Notes: generated by a model not told the origin, from the sequence alone. A stretch of DNA of 64,000 bases from Macrothele yani (GCA_039090855.1 CM076990.1:201691232-201755231), one strand, 5' to 3'. Shown: positions 47,320 through 59,241, counted from the first letter of the stretch. A program made the numbers and translations.

Positions 47320-48055
47320 GAACACCCGTTTCCCCTAATCCGTTTCCCCTAATTCCCGTTTCCCCTAATCACGTTTACCCCAATGGCGATTCCCCGAAAT
47401 TGCTTTTACCCGAACTCCCATTTACCCTAATTTCGTTTCCCCTAATTTTGTTTCCCCTAAAACTCGTTTCCCCCAATGGCGTTTCCCCGAAATCGCTTTT
47501 ACCCGAATTCCCATTTCCCCTAATTTCGTGTGCCCTAATCTCGTTTCCCCTAAATCTCGTTTCCCCTAATTCGCATTTGCCCTAAACACGTTTACCCCAA
47601 TGGCGTTTCCCCGAAATCGCTTTTACTCGAATTCCCATTTCCCCTAATTTCGTTTCCCCTAATCTCGGTTCCCCTAAATCTCGTTTCCCTTAAATCGCGT
47701 TTGCCCTAAACACGTTTACCCCAATGGTGTTTCCCCGAAATCGCTTTTACCCGAATTCCCATTTCCCCTAATTTCGTTTACCCTAGTCTCGGTTCCCCTA
47801 AATCTCGTTTCCCCTAATTCGCATTTGCCCTAAACACGTTTACCCCAATGGCGTTTCCTCGAAATCGCTTTTACCCGAATTCCCATTACCCCTAATTTCG
47901 TTTCCCCTAAATCTCATTTCCCCTAATTCATGTTTGCCCTAAACACGTTTGTCCGTATCAAAGTTTCCCCTAAAAACGTTTACTGTATCAAGTTTGTTCT
48001 AATTCTCCTTTGCCTTGATTCGCGTTTTCCCCAATTCATGTTTGTCCTGATTTTC
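47320..48055. repeat. Higher-order minisatellite array, C-rich strand
   Basis: Monomers of 15-16 bases (cgtttcccctaatt and variants) are arranged in a higher-order unit of about 123 bases: the marker word caatggcgtttccccg recurs near 47477, 47601, 47723 and 47848. Variant order is preserved between units (aattcccatttcccc, aatttcgtttcccc, aaacacgtttacccc, aatggcgtttccccg, aaatcgcttttacccg). The inner edge decays into diverged monomers. Confidence 0.9.
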
Positions 48056-48187
48056 GTTGAGTGAAATAAAACGTTTCTTTTATCGCCAAAATTCAGGGAA
48101 AAAAATTGGATTTATTGTGAAATTCAGGAAAAAAATCGTTGTATGTAATTTTTTATCGTCAAATTCAGGAAAATATATGTATATTTA

Positions 48188-48945
48188 ATCATCATCAACC
48201 ATTTTCAATCTACTGCTAGATGAATAAAGATCTCACCAAGTTTCTTCCACTACGGTATGTTTTGCCCCAGTCTCCACCATCTCACTCCCGCATGCTTTTG
48301 AATTTCATCCACCCATCTCACTCCCGCATGCTTTCGAATTTCATCCACTCATATCCAATATGGTCTTCTTCTGGGTCTTTTCCTGTCTCTTGGAGTCCAA
48401 TCTAAAATTTCGGCTGTCCATCGATGGTCCGTTCTTCTGGCAACATGTCCAGCCGATTGCCGTTTCAGGGATTTTACTCTGCTCATGATGTCTTCCACTC
48501 TTGTCATTTTTCTGATCCACGAGTTCCTCTTCTTATCTCTCCTGGTTACACCAAGCATGCACCTCTCCATGCATTTTTGAGTTGTCTGCAGCCTTTGTAT
48601 ATCTCTTTTAGTTAAGGTCCACGTCTCTGCACCATACGTAAGTACTGGAAGGATGCACTGATCAAACACTTTTCTTTTAAGACATAATGGCATATTGCTC
48701 TTGAAAATTATACTACTTCTTCCAAAAGATCTCCAGGCAAGTTTTGTATGCCGATTAATTTCTTCATCAATGTGACCCTCACTTGATATCTGCTGTCCAA
48801 GATAAATGTAGGTATTGGTTATCTCCAGATTTTCCCCATCAATCGATAAATTTTCATTTTTTGTAAAAGCATTGTACATCACTTTTGTCTTCTGAAAATT
48901 CATTTTTAATCTCAGTTCTTTACTCTTGTCAGCAAGTTCCTGGGT
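48188..48945 (-). mobile_element. RTE LINE, 5'-truncated (copy 4)
   Basis: The minus strand holds the last ~750 bases of RTE with an open stretch of about 200 codons (LRLKMNFQKTKVMYNAFTKN, YLGQQISSEGHIDEEINRHT, RRDKKRNSWIRKMTRVEDIM). It contains a ~38-bp internal duplication near the end (gaatttcatccac twice, 48299-48350). The 5' break is at gcaagttcctgg. Confidence 0.9.
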
Positions 48946-49699
48946 CTGACCCAGGGTATATATATACACCCAAAAGCAGAGTTAAGGACAAAATTTAAAA
49001 CCGAATTTTAAAACAAAATTTTTTAACACACATTCTGAAGATCATGACGTGCAACGCAGCAGTGATGAATATCCAGAAATTAAGTTTGTATATATATAAC
49101 ATTGAACATGACGGGCGTCTCTTGAACTATTCTAACCAAAAAATATCTTCTATTGGTACATATTCAAATAAATTGTATAAAACTGAAATTGTATTGGTTT
49201 TCGTATTAAATGAAATTATAAATGAAATTATTTTTCCTATAAATTAAAAACTAAAGCTTTAAGAAAGCACACAAACAAACATAGTTTCAGGTAAAATTAA
49301 CTTTTGTAGCTTTTGTTTTTCTTTTTGTTACAAACTTTATAACAATGTCCAAATTGTCTAAGTCTGTAGCAATTTTGTTTTAATTACTAACGAAAAAAAA
49401 AGTCGTTGCTGTTTCACATTTAATCAGAAGTAACTTTTCATATTTCTAAGTTTGGAAAACGATCTATCGGCGTAAGCCAACTGCTACAGACAGTAAAAAT
49501 TTGAAAAGAGGATTTTGTGCACCTTATTGCCGCTATCAATTCTCAGGAACGAAAAAGGGGGCATTGTAATTTTTTTTTAAATTACAAAAATTTTTCTTTA
49601 TCCTTTTTGGATTTCAAGTTCAACAGAAAGAAAAGGAAAGATGTTTATTTTCAGGCAGTGTAAAAATCCATAAAATTCAAAACAAATTTTGTTTAGCTT

Positions 49700-49970
49700 A
49701 ACATTGTACACGTGGGCCCCCCTCCCCCCCGACAGTTTTCTTGAAGCAGCACATGCCCTTAGATAATTTGTTGACTTGTAGGTTGTAAATGCTGAAAATC
49801 TCCCGATCAGACCTGAAATTCTTTATATTTTATACTTTTGGTGTTACCCCCCCCCCCCCGAAAGGTTTCGTGAGGCAGCACATGCCCTCAGATAATTAAT
49901 TGCAGACTTGCAGTTTGTAAATCCTGAAATCTTTTGTTCAGTTGTAGATCATAAACATTTTTTTTAAAGA
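49700..49970. repeat. Diverged direct duplication with poly(C) tracts
   Basis: Two ~130-bp units starting at a C tract (49717-49730 and 49847-49859) share gcagcacatgccct.agataat and cttg.agtttgtaaat. They lie in the spacer between the inverted minisatellite arrays. Confidence 0.7.
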
Positions 49971-50569
49971 ATTACATTAATAATCGCAATTAAGAAAAGA
50001 CGAAATTACGGAAACTTTATGTGATTCAGATAACCAACTTCCAAGAACGTGGCCACGAAGCGGTCGAAAACGCAATTCTTATACAGCCTGTTAAAATTTC
50101 TGTGGCCAGTTCTCCTACACCCAATCAGTGATGGTGCTAACTGAGAAAACATTCAAACAGGACAAACTGACGTCTACTGTTAAGGGGGAACTCAATTAGC
50201 AAAACGCATTTCCACGGCTCATGCTTAGAGTCACGTACGGTGGGGAGAAGGAAGGGATCTAGTACGCTAAGAACTCTTAAAAAGTGGGCCTTCTGCGTTC
50301 ACAATTCTAGCGAATGCTTTTCAATAGTATCGCTTGCTTTAATAAAAGTTTAATGCGATGTAGTACTTTATCTGTGAGGAAGGGTAGCGGAGGGGGGGGG
50401 TCGTGACAGATACAATGGCTGCGTTTAGGACTAACCGTATAATGGTCCTCACCATGTGCACTTCTTTACACTTTTGTTGGCATGGTTATCGACATCATCA
50501 ACAAGAAAGGAAAGAATAATTCTCTTGAGATATCAAGACCCACCGTTTTATTTCGGTTAAGAAAAACCA

Positions 50570-51110
50570 AACATGAATTAGGGCAAACGCGAAATAAGGA
50601 AAACGCGAATTAGGAAAAACTTGATACGGGCAAACGTGAAATAGGGGAAACGAGATTAGGGCAAACGAAATTAGGGAAAATGGGAATTCGGGTAAAAGCG
50701 ATTTCGGGGAAACGCCATTGGGGTAAACGTGTTTAGGGCAAACGTGAATTAGGGGAAATGAGATTTAGGGGAAATGGGAATTCGGGGAAACGCCATTGGG
50801 GTAAACGTGTTTAGGGCAAATGCGAATTAGGGGAAATGAGATTTAGGGGAACCAAGATATGGGGAAACGAAATTAGGGGAAATGAGAATTCGGGTAAAAG
50901 CGATTTCGGGGAAACACCATTGGGGTAAACGCGTTTAGGGCAAACAGGAATTAGGGGAAACGAGGTTTAGGGGAAACGAGATTAGGGCAAACGAAATTAG
51001 GGGAAATGGGAATTCGGGTAAAAGCGATTTCGGGGAAACACCATTGGGGTAAACGTGATTAGAGCAAACGGGAATTAGGGGAAATGGATTAGGGGAAGTG
51101 AGGCTACGCG
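50570..51110. repeat. Higher-order minisatellite array, G-rich strand (inverted partner)
   Basis: This is the reverse complement of the 47320-48055 array: monomers such as aattaggggaaacg, gggtaaaagcgatttcgggg and cgccattggggtaaacg occur in mirrored variant order. The inner edge again has degenerate monomers (caaacgcgaaataagg). GGG or GGGG runs recur every 11-12 bases and TTAGGG words are frequent. Confidence 0.9.
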
Positions 51111-53671
51111 GTGAGGAGTATGCCTGAACAACACATTCATCTTCTTGTTTATGTGCATACCAGCCCTCCCTCCCCTCAAGAGACTTCTGCTACTTATGAT
51201 AAAAAATAAGAAAACTATCTTTGCGAATTTTTCACGAAAGTGGCTGAAATTTTTACATTCACTATAATTGGATTACAGAAGCTCACTTCCAAAATTCCAA
51301 TTGAATCGGTTTAAAACTTAAAAAGTTAGCATTGGTAATTTTTATTATGGGCAAGTATGTGTGCTTCTTTGGATAGAGTGAGCCTCCAGCAGAAAGGGTG
51401 TTACCATAGCAACGGTTGATTGACAGCTGGGAGCGCTGATCTGAAACCCTTGGTTAGGAAGAAAGCAAACACCTATTTATCGCTTCCACAGCTCAAAAGG
51501 ACTTGGAGAAAATTTTCAGAAATCCATTTTTCCGAATTTTGAAAATAACACAGTAAAATTTTTACAGTGGTTAAGATACATCACAATAAAGTTCTAGTGC
51601 AAATTTTGCCAAATTCCATTAGGAACTGTAGCAGATGCAAAAAAAAAAAAAAAAATCTGTTGCATGATCGGATTGCAAAAAAGAAACAGTAATTATAAAT
51701 TACGGGAAAAACAAGTGAATTATTTTTTTTAGATGCCATGGTTTATTTAAACAGAGTGATCCTTAAATTTTTTTTTCTGTGATGATATGGACTCTATTTG
51801 AATTACAAACATATATTTTTATTCAGACGTCTGAGTTACTGTTTTAGTAAAATAATCATCTATAATTAAAAAGTTTTCAATGGATTTAAGCGATATTTAG
51901 CAGATAAGCGGTATTTTAGTAAATTGCAACATCATGACGTGAATTTGGTAATTTTGTCGAAAATTGGGGACCTTTTTTTTTTTTTTTTATTTTTTTTTAA
52001 TTATAGTTAGGGTGAAGGAGGAAAGGTGCAACTTGACAGTTCAGTGAGCTGCAGGTGGTGATTTATGACGATGTGCCAAATGAAAAGAAGCCGTTCCATC
52101 AGGACATTCCAAAGGTAGTGTGTGTGCGTGTGGACGCCTCCTCCTGCTGTTTGATCTTAATCGGAACGTTTTTGTGCAGGGGGGGGGTGAGAGAAATATC
52201 CATTTCAGCTTTACAGCTTTCACGGTTCACGGCTCTTTTTTTTTTCTTGGTAATAAATAAAAATCATAGTTGCTGCATTCACCATTGATCCATATTTGCA
52301 TTTCTTGAATATAAACAGCAGACAATCAGAAACATGGTGTTGGGCGGGTCTTGATGTTCTTCATTTTGCATATGCTGAATTCAGTTCTGTGGGAATAAGG
52401 AATGAATTATACTGTGAATATATACAAAACTACATATTTTTGAGCTGAAAAAATAGGTCTACTTGTACACAGTAGCTAACGTGTGAACTCAGATGAAGAC
52501 AATCAGACATACGGACGTCTGATTCCATAAAAAAAAAAAAAAAATCAACAGTTTTTTTATTATACACTACAGGTAAAAAAGCAAAAACATGGTTTTAAAC
52601 ATTATAAAGGAAAACGGATTTTTGAAACGCATGACTTGATCTTAATTTCTGAAAGTTTCTTTTTTCCACATCCTTTTTTTTTTTTCAATTACAATACATT
52701 GTAACAGGATACTGTGTGTTGTATCACTTAGTGATATGGCAGATTTTCTGTTGCCGATATCCGCGATCGTAAGCTGTAGTTGCATTGCGATTGTTGATGA
52801 TGACAAGATAAATACTGGAGTGATGTAAAATGTTGCATAAACAAAAAAAACAAAAAAAAATTGCCCCCGAACTTTTATGCGGTCATCATAGCTGATCAAC
52901 CATTTCATTCCATGAACATCAGCACATTTGAACATTGAGGGTATCTGAAGGAATTCAGCCGTGCTTAAGCGCCTAGCGCAACGAAAACATGCTAATTTTG
53001 GACAGTTCTATTCCCTTCCCCTCTACCATCCCTAATAATTGAGAGTGCATACTGTAGTTTCAAATATTCTATTTATGAGCTAGTTTTCGCGCTGTACGTT
53101 ATGTTTTTATTTTCGAAATTACTAACCCTTTCGAACTATGGTTGCAGAAACGTTTATGCTTTGGGTTTGTCTGTATGATAATTCGCATGAAAGCGGTTGG
53201 ATTTTGGCGAAATTTTAGTATGCTGTTAGGTACAACCTTGAGCCCTACCCTGTTGAAAAAGGTCTAAATTAAATTTAAAGGCCAAGACATAAGAGCAGTA
53301 TTCGTTCTCCAAGCTTAGGAATGTTAGCTCACATAAAATCTGTTTGATTGCAACAAAGTTTTGGTGTGTTATCAGAGAGGAGAAACCTACCCTTGTAGAA
53401 AATGGTCCACCTTGAATTCAAAGGTCAGGGCATAAGAACAGAATTCGTTCTTTACGATCTTGTGCTTGATAAACTTGATCCATTTGCATAAAGCACATTC
53501 ATCCATTTGCATCTTTCATCATTTTTATTACTTAAAACTGAAATTACTTTTAAAAAATAATTTGAACATGATACTGTAAAGCGTAATAATCATCCTGGAA
53601 TTTTTTGTATATGTCGTGGAAAAGGCCTGGAAAGTCCTTGAATTTTTTTCCCCAAAAAGTGTATGAACCCT
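51111..53671. other. Interior of the innermost element, no gene seen
   Basis: AT-rich sequence with A/T tracts. The short frames at about 52041-52288 and 52642-52935 look like chance. Subterminal words start near 53600. Confidence 0.45.
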
Positions 53672-54684
53672 GTGATAAACAACTACACTAACCACTTGTT
53701 GCCACAAACCAAGGGAGAATCCGGACGAATAACAAACTGCCAATCCATCTGCGTGAGCTCCCGCACACTGAAGACTGTGCGGATTGAAGGCTTATGAGCT
53801 GCACTTATTCCTCACACACATGCCTTCTTTTCCCACCTGATGAACTGGTTTTCAAGTAGTTTCTTCTATAACACATGTGATGGACGTAAGGCCGGCCGAT
53901 CTATGCTGCTAACTTTTGAATTTTATACCATTACAGTCACGTCTTGCCAGGGTATTTAGAGGGGGAGCTCATCCCAAAATTGTTAAAACCTGGAAATGTG
54001 TTTACTGTTTTATTTTATTTAACTTGTTATATTTTAATTTCTTTCTTTCATTTTCTCTTTTTCTGTTCACATGCTCATGTGCACCAATAGAGGAGCCGAC
54101 ACTGTAGTATCGAATAATGTGTCGAAACAGCGTACTTTAACGCCTTTTTTTTTCGGCTAGACTCAGTCCAATGGTGTAGAAAAGAAACAAAAGGCAGAGA
54201 AAGGAAACAGTGAAAGCTACAAAAAAAACTAGCCGTGGAAATACGAAAGCAGCCAACAAACATGGACACTTCATTAGAAAATAAAGAATGCGTTGATAAA
54301 GACTATGTTTCCTGTGTTACATCGACGTCAAAGTTGGAAATTCATTCTTGTTTTTTACCAAAATGGTACAAAGAATTTCCAGGGATTACTTTCCATGTGC
54401 TTGTAGTGTTTACATTTTTTATGTATTACATATATGTATTTTTTTAACTAAAAAAAGAAGCAAAACGTCCAAATACATTCAGTAGTAGTGAAATATTTTT
54501 TAATATGAAAAAAAAAAAACAGGGTTTTTTTTTTCATAATTCCCCAGTGTTTTTGCAACTTTTTTTTATTTCACTCATTAATTTTTCTAAAATACTCCTC
54601 ACTTTTAAAAATTACTCCCTAAATTTTTCCAAAAGAGTAAAAATACTCCTTCAAATTATTTTATCGGCAAACTCTGATGGCGAG

Positions 54685-55273
54685 TTTGAGTTCTTGGCAG
54701 GTCTTCACTGAAGAAATCTGAGAAGCTTTCAATGAACTCAAGGTGTTGAAAAAGTAGATAAAAGCTCCACAAATAAAATAACAAGAAACTTAAATTCAAA
54801 AACCACAGCTGATTCTTGGATGACTTTAAAGAGATGCTAACTAACCATCTTTGAAAAACTGAAACTCACAAAAAGAAATGAACATGTGAGACCAAGTCTT
54901 TAAAAAAAAAACACCTGTTCTTAACTTAGAAAGAATTTTCTTCATCACCAAACCATTGTTTGGTTACTGTGTTTACACTGCAAAAAACATCATTCCAGTA
55001 AAAAAAAAAAAAAAAAAAAAGAAGGAATAACCACTTCTCTTAAGGCCATCCTGTATATGTTCTTTCTCTCGGCTGTTATATCAACAGAAAAGAAGCTACT
55101 GAAGTTATAAGAGCAAAACTGGGCATATCTTCATTGTTTTTTACAGTAATTGTTTTTGTGCTGGGTGATTAAGCAGTGTGTTTGTTTCTTTAATTAGGAT
55201 AAAAAAAATATACAGGCATGAGGGCCATACCTAGCCAAAGAATGCCAAAACATATGACAAAAATATTATACAA

Positions 55274-55320
<47 letters not shown>

Positions 55321-55856
55321 TATGTTTCTTCAAGTGTTGCTGTGCATAGAAGGCACATTTGAAAAATTCATTTTGTAGTGAAGAGTTGAAGTGACAACCC
55401 ATGGCTCATCTGAGTTTCTTGATGCACTGTGCTACATCATGTGAGAGTAATTTCTATTTAACTGTACATAGTGTACCCAAGAATGAAATTAGGCATATTC
55501 TAGGTCATCGTTTTTTTTTAATCTTTTATTACAAAATGTAGTGTACTTTTGAAATATGTGTAGGTACAAGATTTGAAACTTTTTTACCCAGAAATTTGCT
55601 CCTTTCTAAGCCTGAGAATTCAGTGATCTTTTGAGAAGTGCATAGCAACTGTTTAAAATTCAGTCTTGTAAAAGATCAGAATCATCTTTCTGGTCCTGAA
55701 TGTTGTTGTAAATGATATTCATGCAGTCTTCTTCCTGATTCATTACACATGGCTTCACAAACCTGGACAGCATCTGTTTAAGAAAGTCTTAAGTCTACGG
55801 ATGAGAGGGATTATGGACTGTAGAAGAAAGTTCACTTTGTCAAAATATGGGGTAAT
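54685..55856. other. Intron sequence with (TG)n
   Basis: A long TG repeat lies at about 55277-55318 and an A tract at about 54999-55020. No gene or element border was recognised. Confidence 0.5.
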
Positions 55857-55868
55857 ATTAGCCAGAAA

Positions 55869-58800
55869 GGGATGTAAGGTCAGGTGATGCGTAACATCAC
55901 AGCCTCTCCTTGACAAATGTCAACCCCGCCTTCTCGTGGTGCATCCTGTTCCCACTAAAGGGGCTCTGACGACCGCCAATAGCGGTATAACTATACCATC
56001 AGGATTAGAGGAAATGCTATCCCACACTCACCAACCCGCTTGGCCAGCGTGGTGAGTTATGGCCAAACCCCTCCAAAATGACTTCACAACTTAAATCTTG
56101 GCCCTCCGTCTCCGACAGCTGGAATGTACCTGGCCAAGGCAGCGGCCAGTGCGACATGAAGGCAGAGGGTGCTAAGAATTCCCGGAGGACCGGACTAGGC
56201 TGCCATCTGATGCTGACCTTGGCTACGTATAATGGACGCTCCCTATCTTCTGATTCAAGGCTTCTTGAATTGGAAGAGGAACTACAAAGGATCAAGTGGG
56301 ACATCTTCGGGCTAAGTGAGGTAAGGAGAAAAGGAGATCTCATTGAACTGAAAAGTGGACATCTCTTCTACTATCGTGGGACAGATACTGGCAGAACTAG
56401 TGGTGTAGGATTTATAATAAACAAGAAACTGAAGGATAAAGTTGTAGAAATTGAAAGTTCCTCTGACAGAGTTGCACGACTCGTTATCCAACTCTTCGAG
56501 AAGATACCAGGCTCAGATAATTCAAACTTATGCACCCACCACAAGTCATCCTGAAGAAGAAATTGAAGAATTTTATGAGGAAATTCGTCATCTAAATAAT
56601 AAAGGTAAGCAGCATTTAAAGATAATTATGGGAGATTTCAATGCAAAAATAGGGCAACGGCAACAGAATGAAACTTCAGTAGGTAAATTCGGTCACGGCA
56701 ACAGAAACCAGCGTGGAAATACTCTCGTTGAGTTTGCAGAGGCATAAGGGTTTTTCATCTTGAACTCCTTTTTCAAGAAAAAGCCACACAGGAAATGGAC
56801 ATGGAAACATCCAAATGGAACGACAAGTGAAATTGATTTTATTATGTGTAACAAAAAATTCGTCATAGAAGACTGCAGTGTGCTAAACAAGTTCAACACA
56901 GGCAGTGACCATAGATTGGTGAGATGTAAGATGCATCTCAACACTAAACTTGAACGTGGCAAGCTCAGAAGACAAACAAAATGTACTGACATAACCAACC
57001 TTAAAAAACACCATAATACCTTCAAGTTGGAACTGAAGAACAGATTCTCCGCTTTAGAAGACCTAACATCGGAAGAAGTGGATATTTCTGAAGTTAACAG
57101 AAAAGTAACCAAAGCTCTTATGGAAACAGCAACAAAATTAGCTGGGTCTAAGAACAAGTTGCATGTGAACGAATTATCAGGAAAAACCAAAATGTTGATG
57201 CAAAAAAGAAGAGAGATGAGGACAACTAAAGAAAATGTGACTTCCAAAGTGGAATATATAGAAAATGGACGATGTCATCGTTCTGTCCATGTTATTTTAT
57301 AAACAACACGTAGCGAATGATAAATATATAGAGCTATGCAAGACAGTACGAAAAAGTATCGCTGAAGACGTAAGGAAATTCAACTGTGAACTAGTGAGGA
57401 AAGCAATTGAAAACAACCAAAGCCTAAAGATAGCAAAGGGACATCTCAGTAAGGGAAGAAAACAGATTATGGCACTGAGAAAAGAAGATGGTTCTGTAAC
57501 AAGAAACAGAGGCGAAATTTTGACAAGGGTGAAAGATTTCTACTCCAAATTATATGAAAGGGATGATACATGTACTCCAGATATCATGAAATGTACCAGA
57601 GTTCTTCCAGTCCTCCCAGCAGAAGTTGCACATGCAATCAAGAACATGAAGCGTGGAAAAGCTCCAGGAGAAGATGGAATTACTGTAGACATCATACAAG
57701 AAGCAAGTGGAGAAATTGAAACAGTACTCTCCCAAATTTTCACTCGATGCCTTAATGAAGGGAAGATTCCTGAGAATTGGAACAATGCTACAATGATCCT
57801 GCTACATAAAAAAGGTGACATTGAGGATCTCAGGAACTACAGACCTATCAGCCTCCTATCAGTGGTTTATAAAATCTTCACTAAAGTTCTTTCGCACCGC
57901 TTGAAGGTAACACTGGACATGGCTCCACCAAGAGAACAAGCTGGATTCAGGAGTGGCTACAGCACAATAGATCATATCCACATACTGAGAGAACTAATTG
58001 AAAGAGCGAGGGAATATGAACTTCCATTATGCATGGCTTTTATCGATTATGGAAAAGCTTTTGATTCAGTGAAACCATCAGCAGTTACAATGGCTCTGAA
58101 ATCCTGTGGTATTGAAGATGCATACATTAATATTATTAATAACATCTATGAAAATGCAAGTGCAAAGATTCGGCTGTTTGAGAATACAGCACACATAAAA
58201 GTAGGAAAGGGAGTGAGACAAGGGGACACCATATCTCCGAAGCTCTTTAATGCTACATTGGAGAGTGTCTTTCAGTCGCTGAGCTGGGAAAACAAGGGGA
58301 TAAAGATTAATGGAGATTATCTAACTCACCTTTGTTTTGCTGATGACATAGTCATTTTTGCAACTACCCCATCAGAGCTGCAGAGTATGATCCAGGAACT
58401 TGCTGACAAGAGTAAAGAAGTGGGGTTAAAAATGAACTTTCAGAAGACAAAAGTGATGTTCAATGCTTTTTCAAGAAATGAAGATTTGTCGATTGATGGA
58501 GAAAAGCTGGAGATAACAGACACTTACGTTTATCTTGGACAGCAGATATCAAGTGAGGGTCACATTGACGAAGAAATTAATCGGCGTACAAAACTTGCGT
58601 GGAGAGCTTTTGGAAGAAACAGCATAATTTTCAAGAGCAATATGCCATTATGTCTTAAAAGAAAAGTGTTTGATCAATGCATCCTTCCAGTGCTTACGTA
58701 TGGTGCAGAGACGTGGACCTTAACTAAAAGAGACATACAAAGGCTGCAGACAACTCAAAAAAGCATGGAGAGGTGCATGCTTGGTGTAACCAGGAGAGAT

Positions 58801-59114
58801 AAGAAGAGGAACTCGTGGATCCGAAAAATGACAAGAGTGGAAGACATCATGGTCAGAGTTAAATCCTTGAAATGGCAATGGGCTGGACATACTGCCAGAA
58901 GGACAGACCATCGATGGACAGCCAAAATTTTAGATTGGATTCCAAGGGACAGGAAAAGACCCAGAAGAAGACCACATGGGAGATGGGTGAATGGAATTCG
59001 AAAGTATGCAGGAGTGACATGGAGGAGACTGGCACACGACAGACCGTTGTGGAGGAAACTTGGGGAGACCTTCGTCCAGCAGTGGATTGATAATGGTTGA
59101 CGATGATGATGATG
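55869..59114 (+). mobile_element. RTE-clade LINE, near full length (copy 5)
   Basis: It is bounded by a 12-bp duplication attagccagaaa (55857-55868 and 59115-59126), starts gggatgtaaggtc and ends (GAT)n. The endonuclease part is broken by a one-base insertion near 56493 and by a stop (gaggcataa, 56745-56747). A small insertion with its own duplication sits at 57262. The RT part from 57330 is open to the end. At 3246 bp it is complete from end to end. Confidence 0.95.
57265..59100 (+). CDS. RTE reverse transcriptase frame
   Basis: The open frame of 611 codons includes ~20 codons from a small insertion and then native RTE sequence from IELCKTVRKS. The RT landmarks are GKAPGEDGITVDIIQEASGE, NYRPISLLSVVYKIFTKVLS, QAGFRSGYSTIDHIHILREL, motif A FIDYGKAFDSV (other copies read DYEKAFDSV), motif B KGVRQGDTISPKLFNATLE, motif C CFADDIVIF, and the thumb/C-terminal region YLGQQISSEGHI to WRRLAHDRPLWRKLGETFVQ. 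The catalytic DD is intact. The endonuclease is lost from this frame, so autonomous mobility is unlikely. The ATG at 57265 is not the native start. Confidence 0.9.
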   Translation: MDDVIVLSMLFYKQHVANDKYIELCKTVRKSIAEDVRKFNCELVRKAIENNQSLKIAKGHLSKGRKQIMALRKEDGSVTRNRGEILTRVKDFYSKLYERDDTCTPDIMKCTRVLPVLPAEVAHAIKNMKRGKAPGEDGITVDIIQEASGEIETVLSQIFTRCLNEGKIPENWNNATMILLHKKGDIEDLRNYRPISLLSVVYKIFTKVLSHRLKVTLDMAPPREQAGFRSGYSTIDHIHILRELIERAREYELPLCMAFIDYGKAFDSVKPSAVTMALKSCGIEDAYINIINNIYENASAKIRLFENTAHIKVGKGVRQGDTISPKLFNATLESVFQSLSWENKGIKINGDYLTHLCFADDIVIFATTPSELQSMIQELADKSKEVGLKMNFQKTKVMFNAFSRNEDLSIDGEKLEITDTYVYLGQQISSEGHIDEEINRRTKLAWRAFGRNSIIFKSNMPLCLKRKVFDQCILPVLTYGAETWTLTKRDIQRLQTTQKSMERCMLGVTRRDKKRNSWIRKMTRVEDIMVRVKSLKWQWAGHTARRTDHRWTAKILDWIPRDRKRPRRRPHGRWVNGIRKYAGVTWRRLAHDRPLWRKLGETFVQQWIDNG

Positions 59115-59241
59115 ATTAGCCAGAAAAAGACAGTAAGCCTTCTTTACGTCAGTGGTGAGCAAATAAAACAGTCTCTCTCTCTTCGTGGGAAAGAGATAGT
59201 AGATACTCGCAGTTTTTTAGATGGATCTTGAGAATTGCAGT

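Larger units (their letters stand above)
46909..53672. mobile_element. Innermost element with inverted minisatellite arrays
   Basis: Ends cagggtgcgcatgc (46909) and, inverted, cagggttcatacac (ending 53672) carry subterminal words in mirror orientation (cctggaaagtcctggaa). Flanks share only tgataa (46903-46908 and 53673-53678), so the duplication is 6 bp or a decayed 8 bp. Inside are two inverted arrays of a 15-16-bp minisatellite (47320-48055 and 50570-51110), a truncated RTE (48188-48945) and AT-rich filler. I see no transposase, so it is non-autonomous. hAT-like by terminus; the class is not certain. Confidence 0.65.
44458..54104 (-). mobile_element. Middle hAT element, ZMYM1-like
   Basis: The left end is cagtggcggctcatggg at 44458. 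The probable right end, inverted, is gaggagccgacactg ending 54104 (cagtgtcggctcctc when reversed). The transposase runs on the minus strand (46829-44810). The flanking 8-mers do not match, so the right border is less sure than the left. The part between the gene start and the right end is interrupted by the innermost element. Confidence 0.6.
43969..54676. mobile_element. Outer hAT-like element of a three-level nest
   Basis: Termini cagagttcgccaaaatg (43969) and, inverted, cagagtttgccgataa (ending 54676) are flanked by a perfect 8-bp duplication atggcgag (43961-43968 and 54677-54684), the hallmark of hAT insertion. Only about 490 bp on the left and 570 bp on the right belong to this element. 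The rest is the second element inserted in it. The right part has a weak open frame (MEIRKQPTNMDTSLENKECV, then FLPKWYKEFPGI) that might be the N-terminus of a transposase. It is unassigned. Confidence 0.75.

Noticed and set aside
47400..47585. Proline/leucine-rich small ORF
   Set aside because: It is a translation of the minisatellite repeat.
47320..48055. CRISPR-like array
   Set aside because: The units are contiguous 15-16-base monomers in a higher-order pattern without unique spacers, and the setting is a eukaryotic intron.
52041..52288. Two overlapping short ORFs
   Set aside because: They have no recognisable motif and lie in filler of the minisatellite element.
55197..55402. ORF with a run of His-Thr
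   Set aside because: It is a translation of the (TG)n microsatellite.
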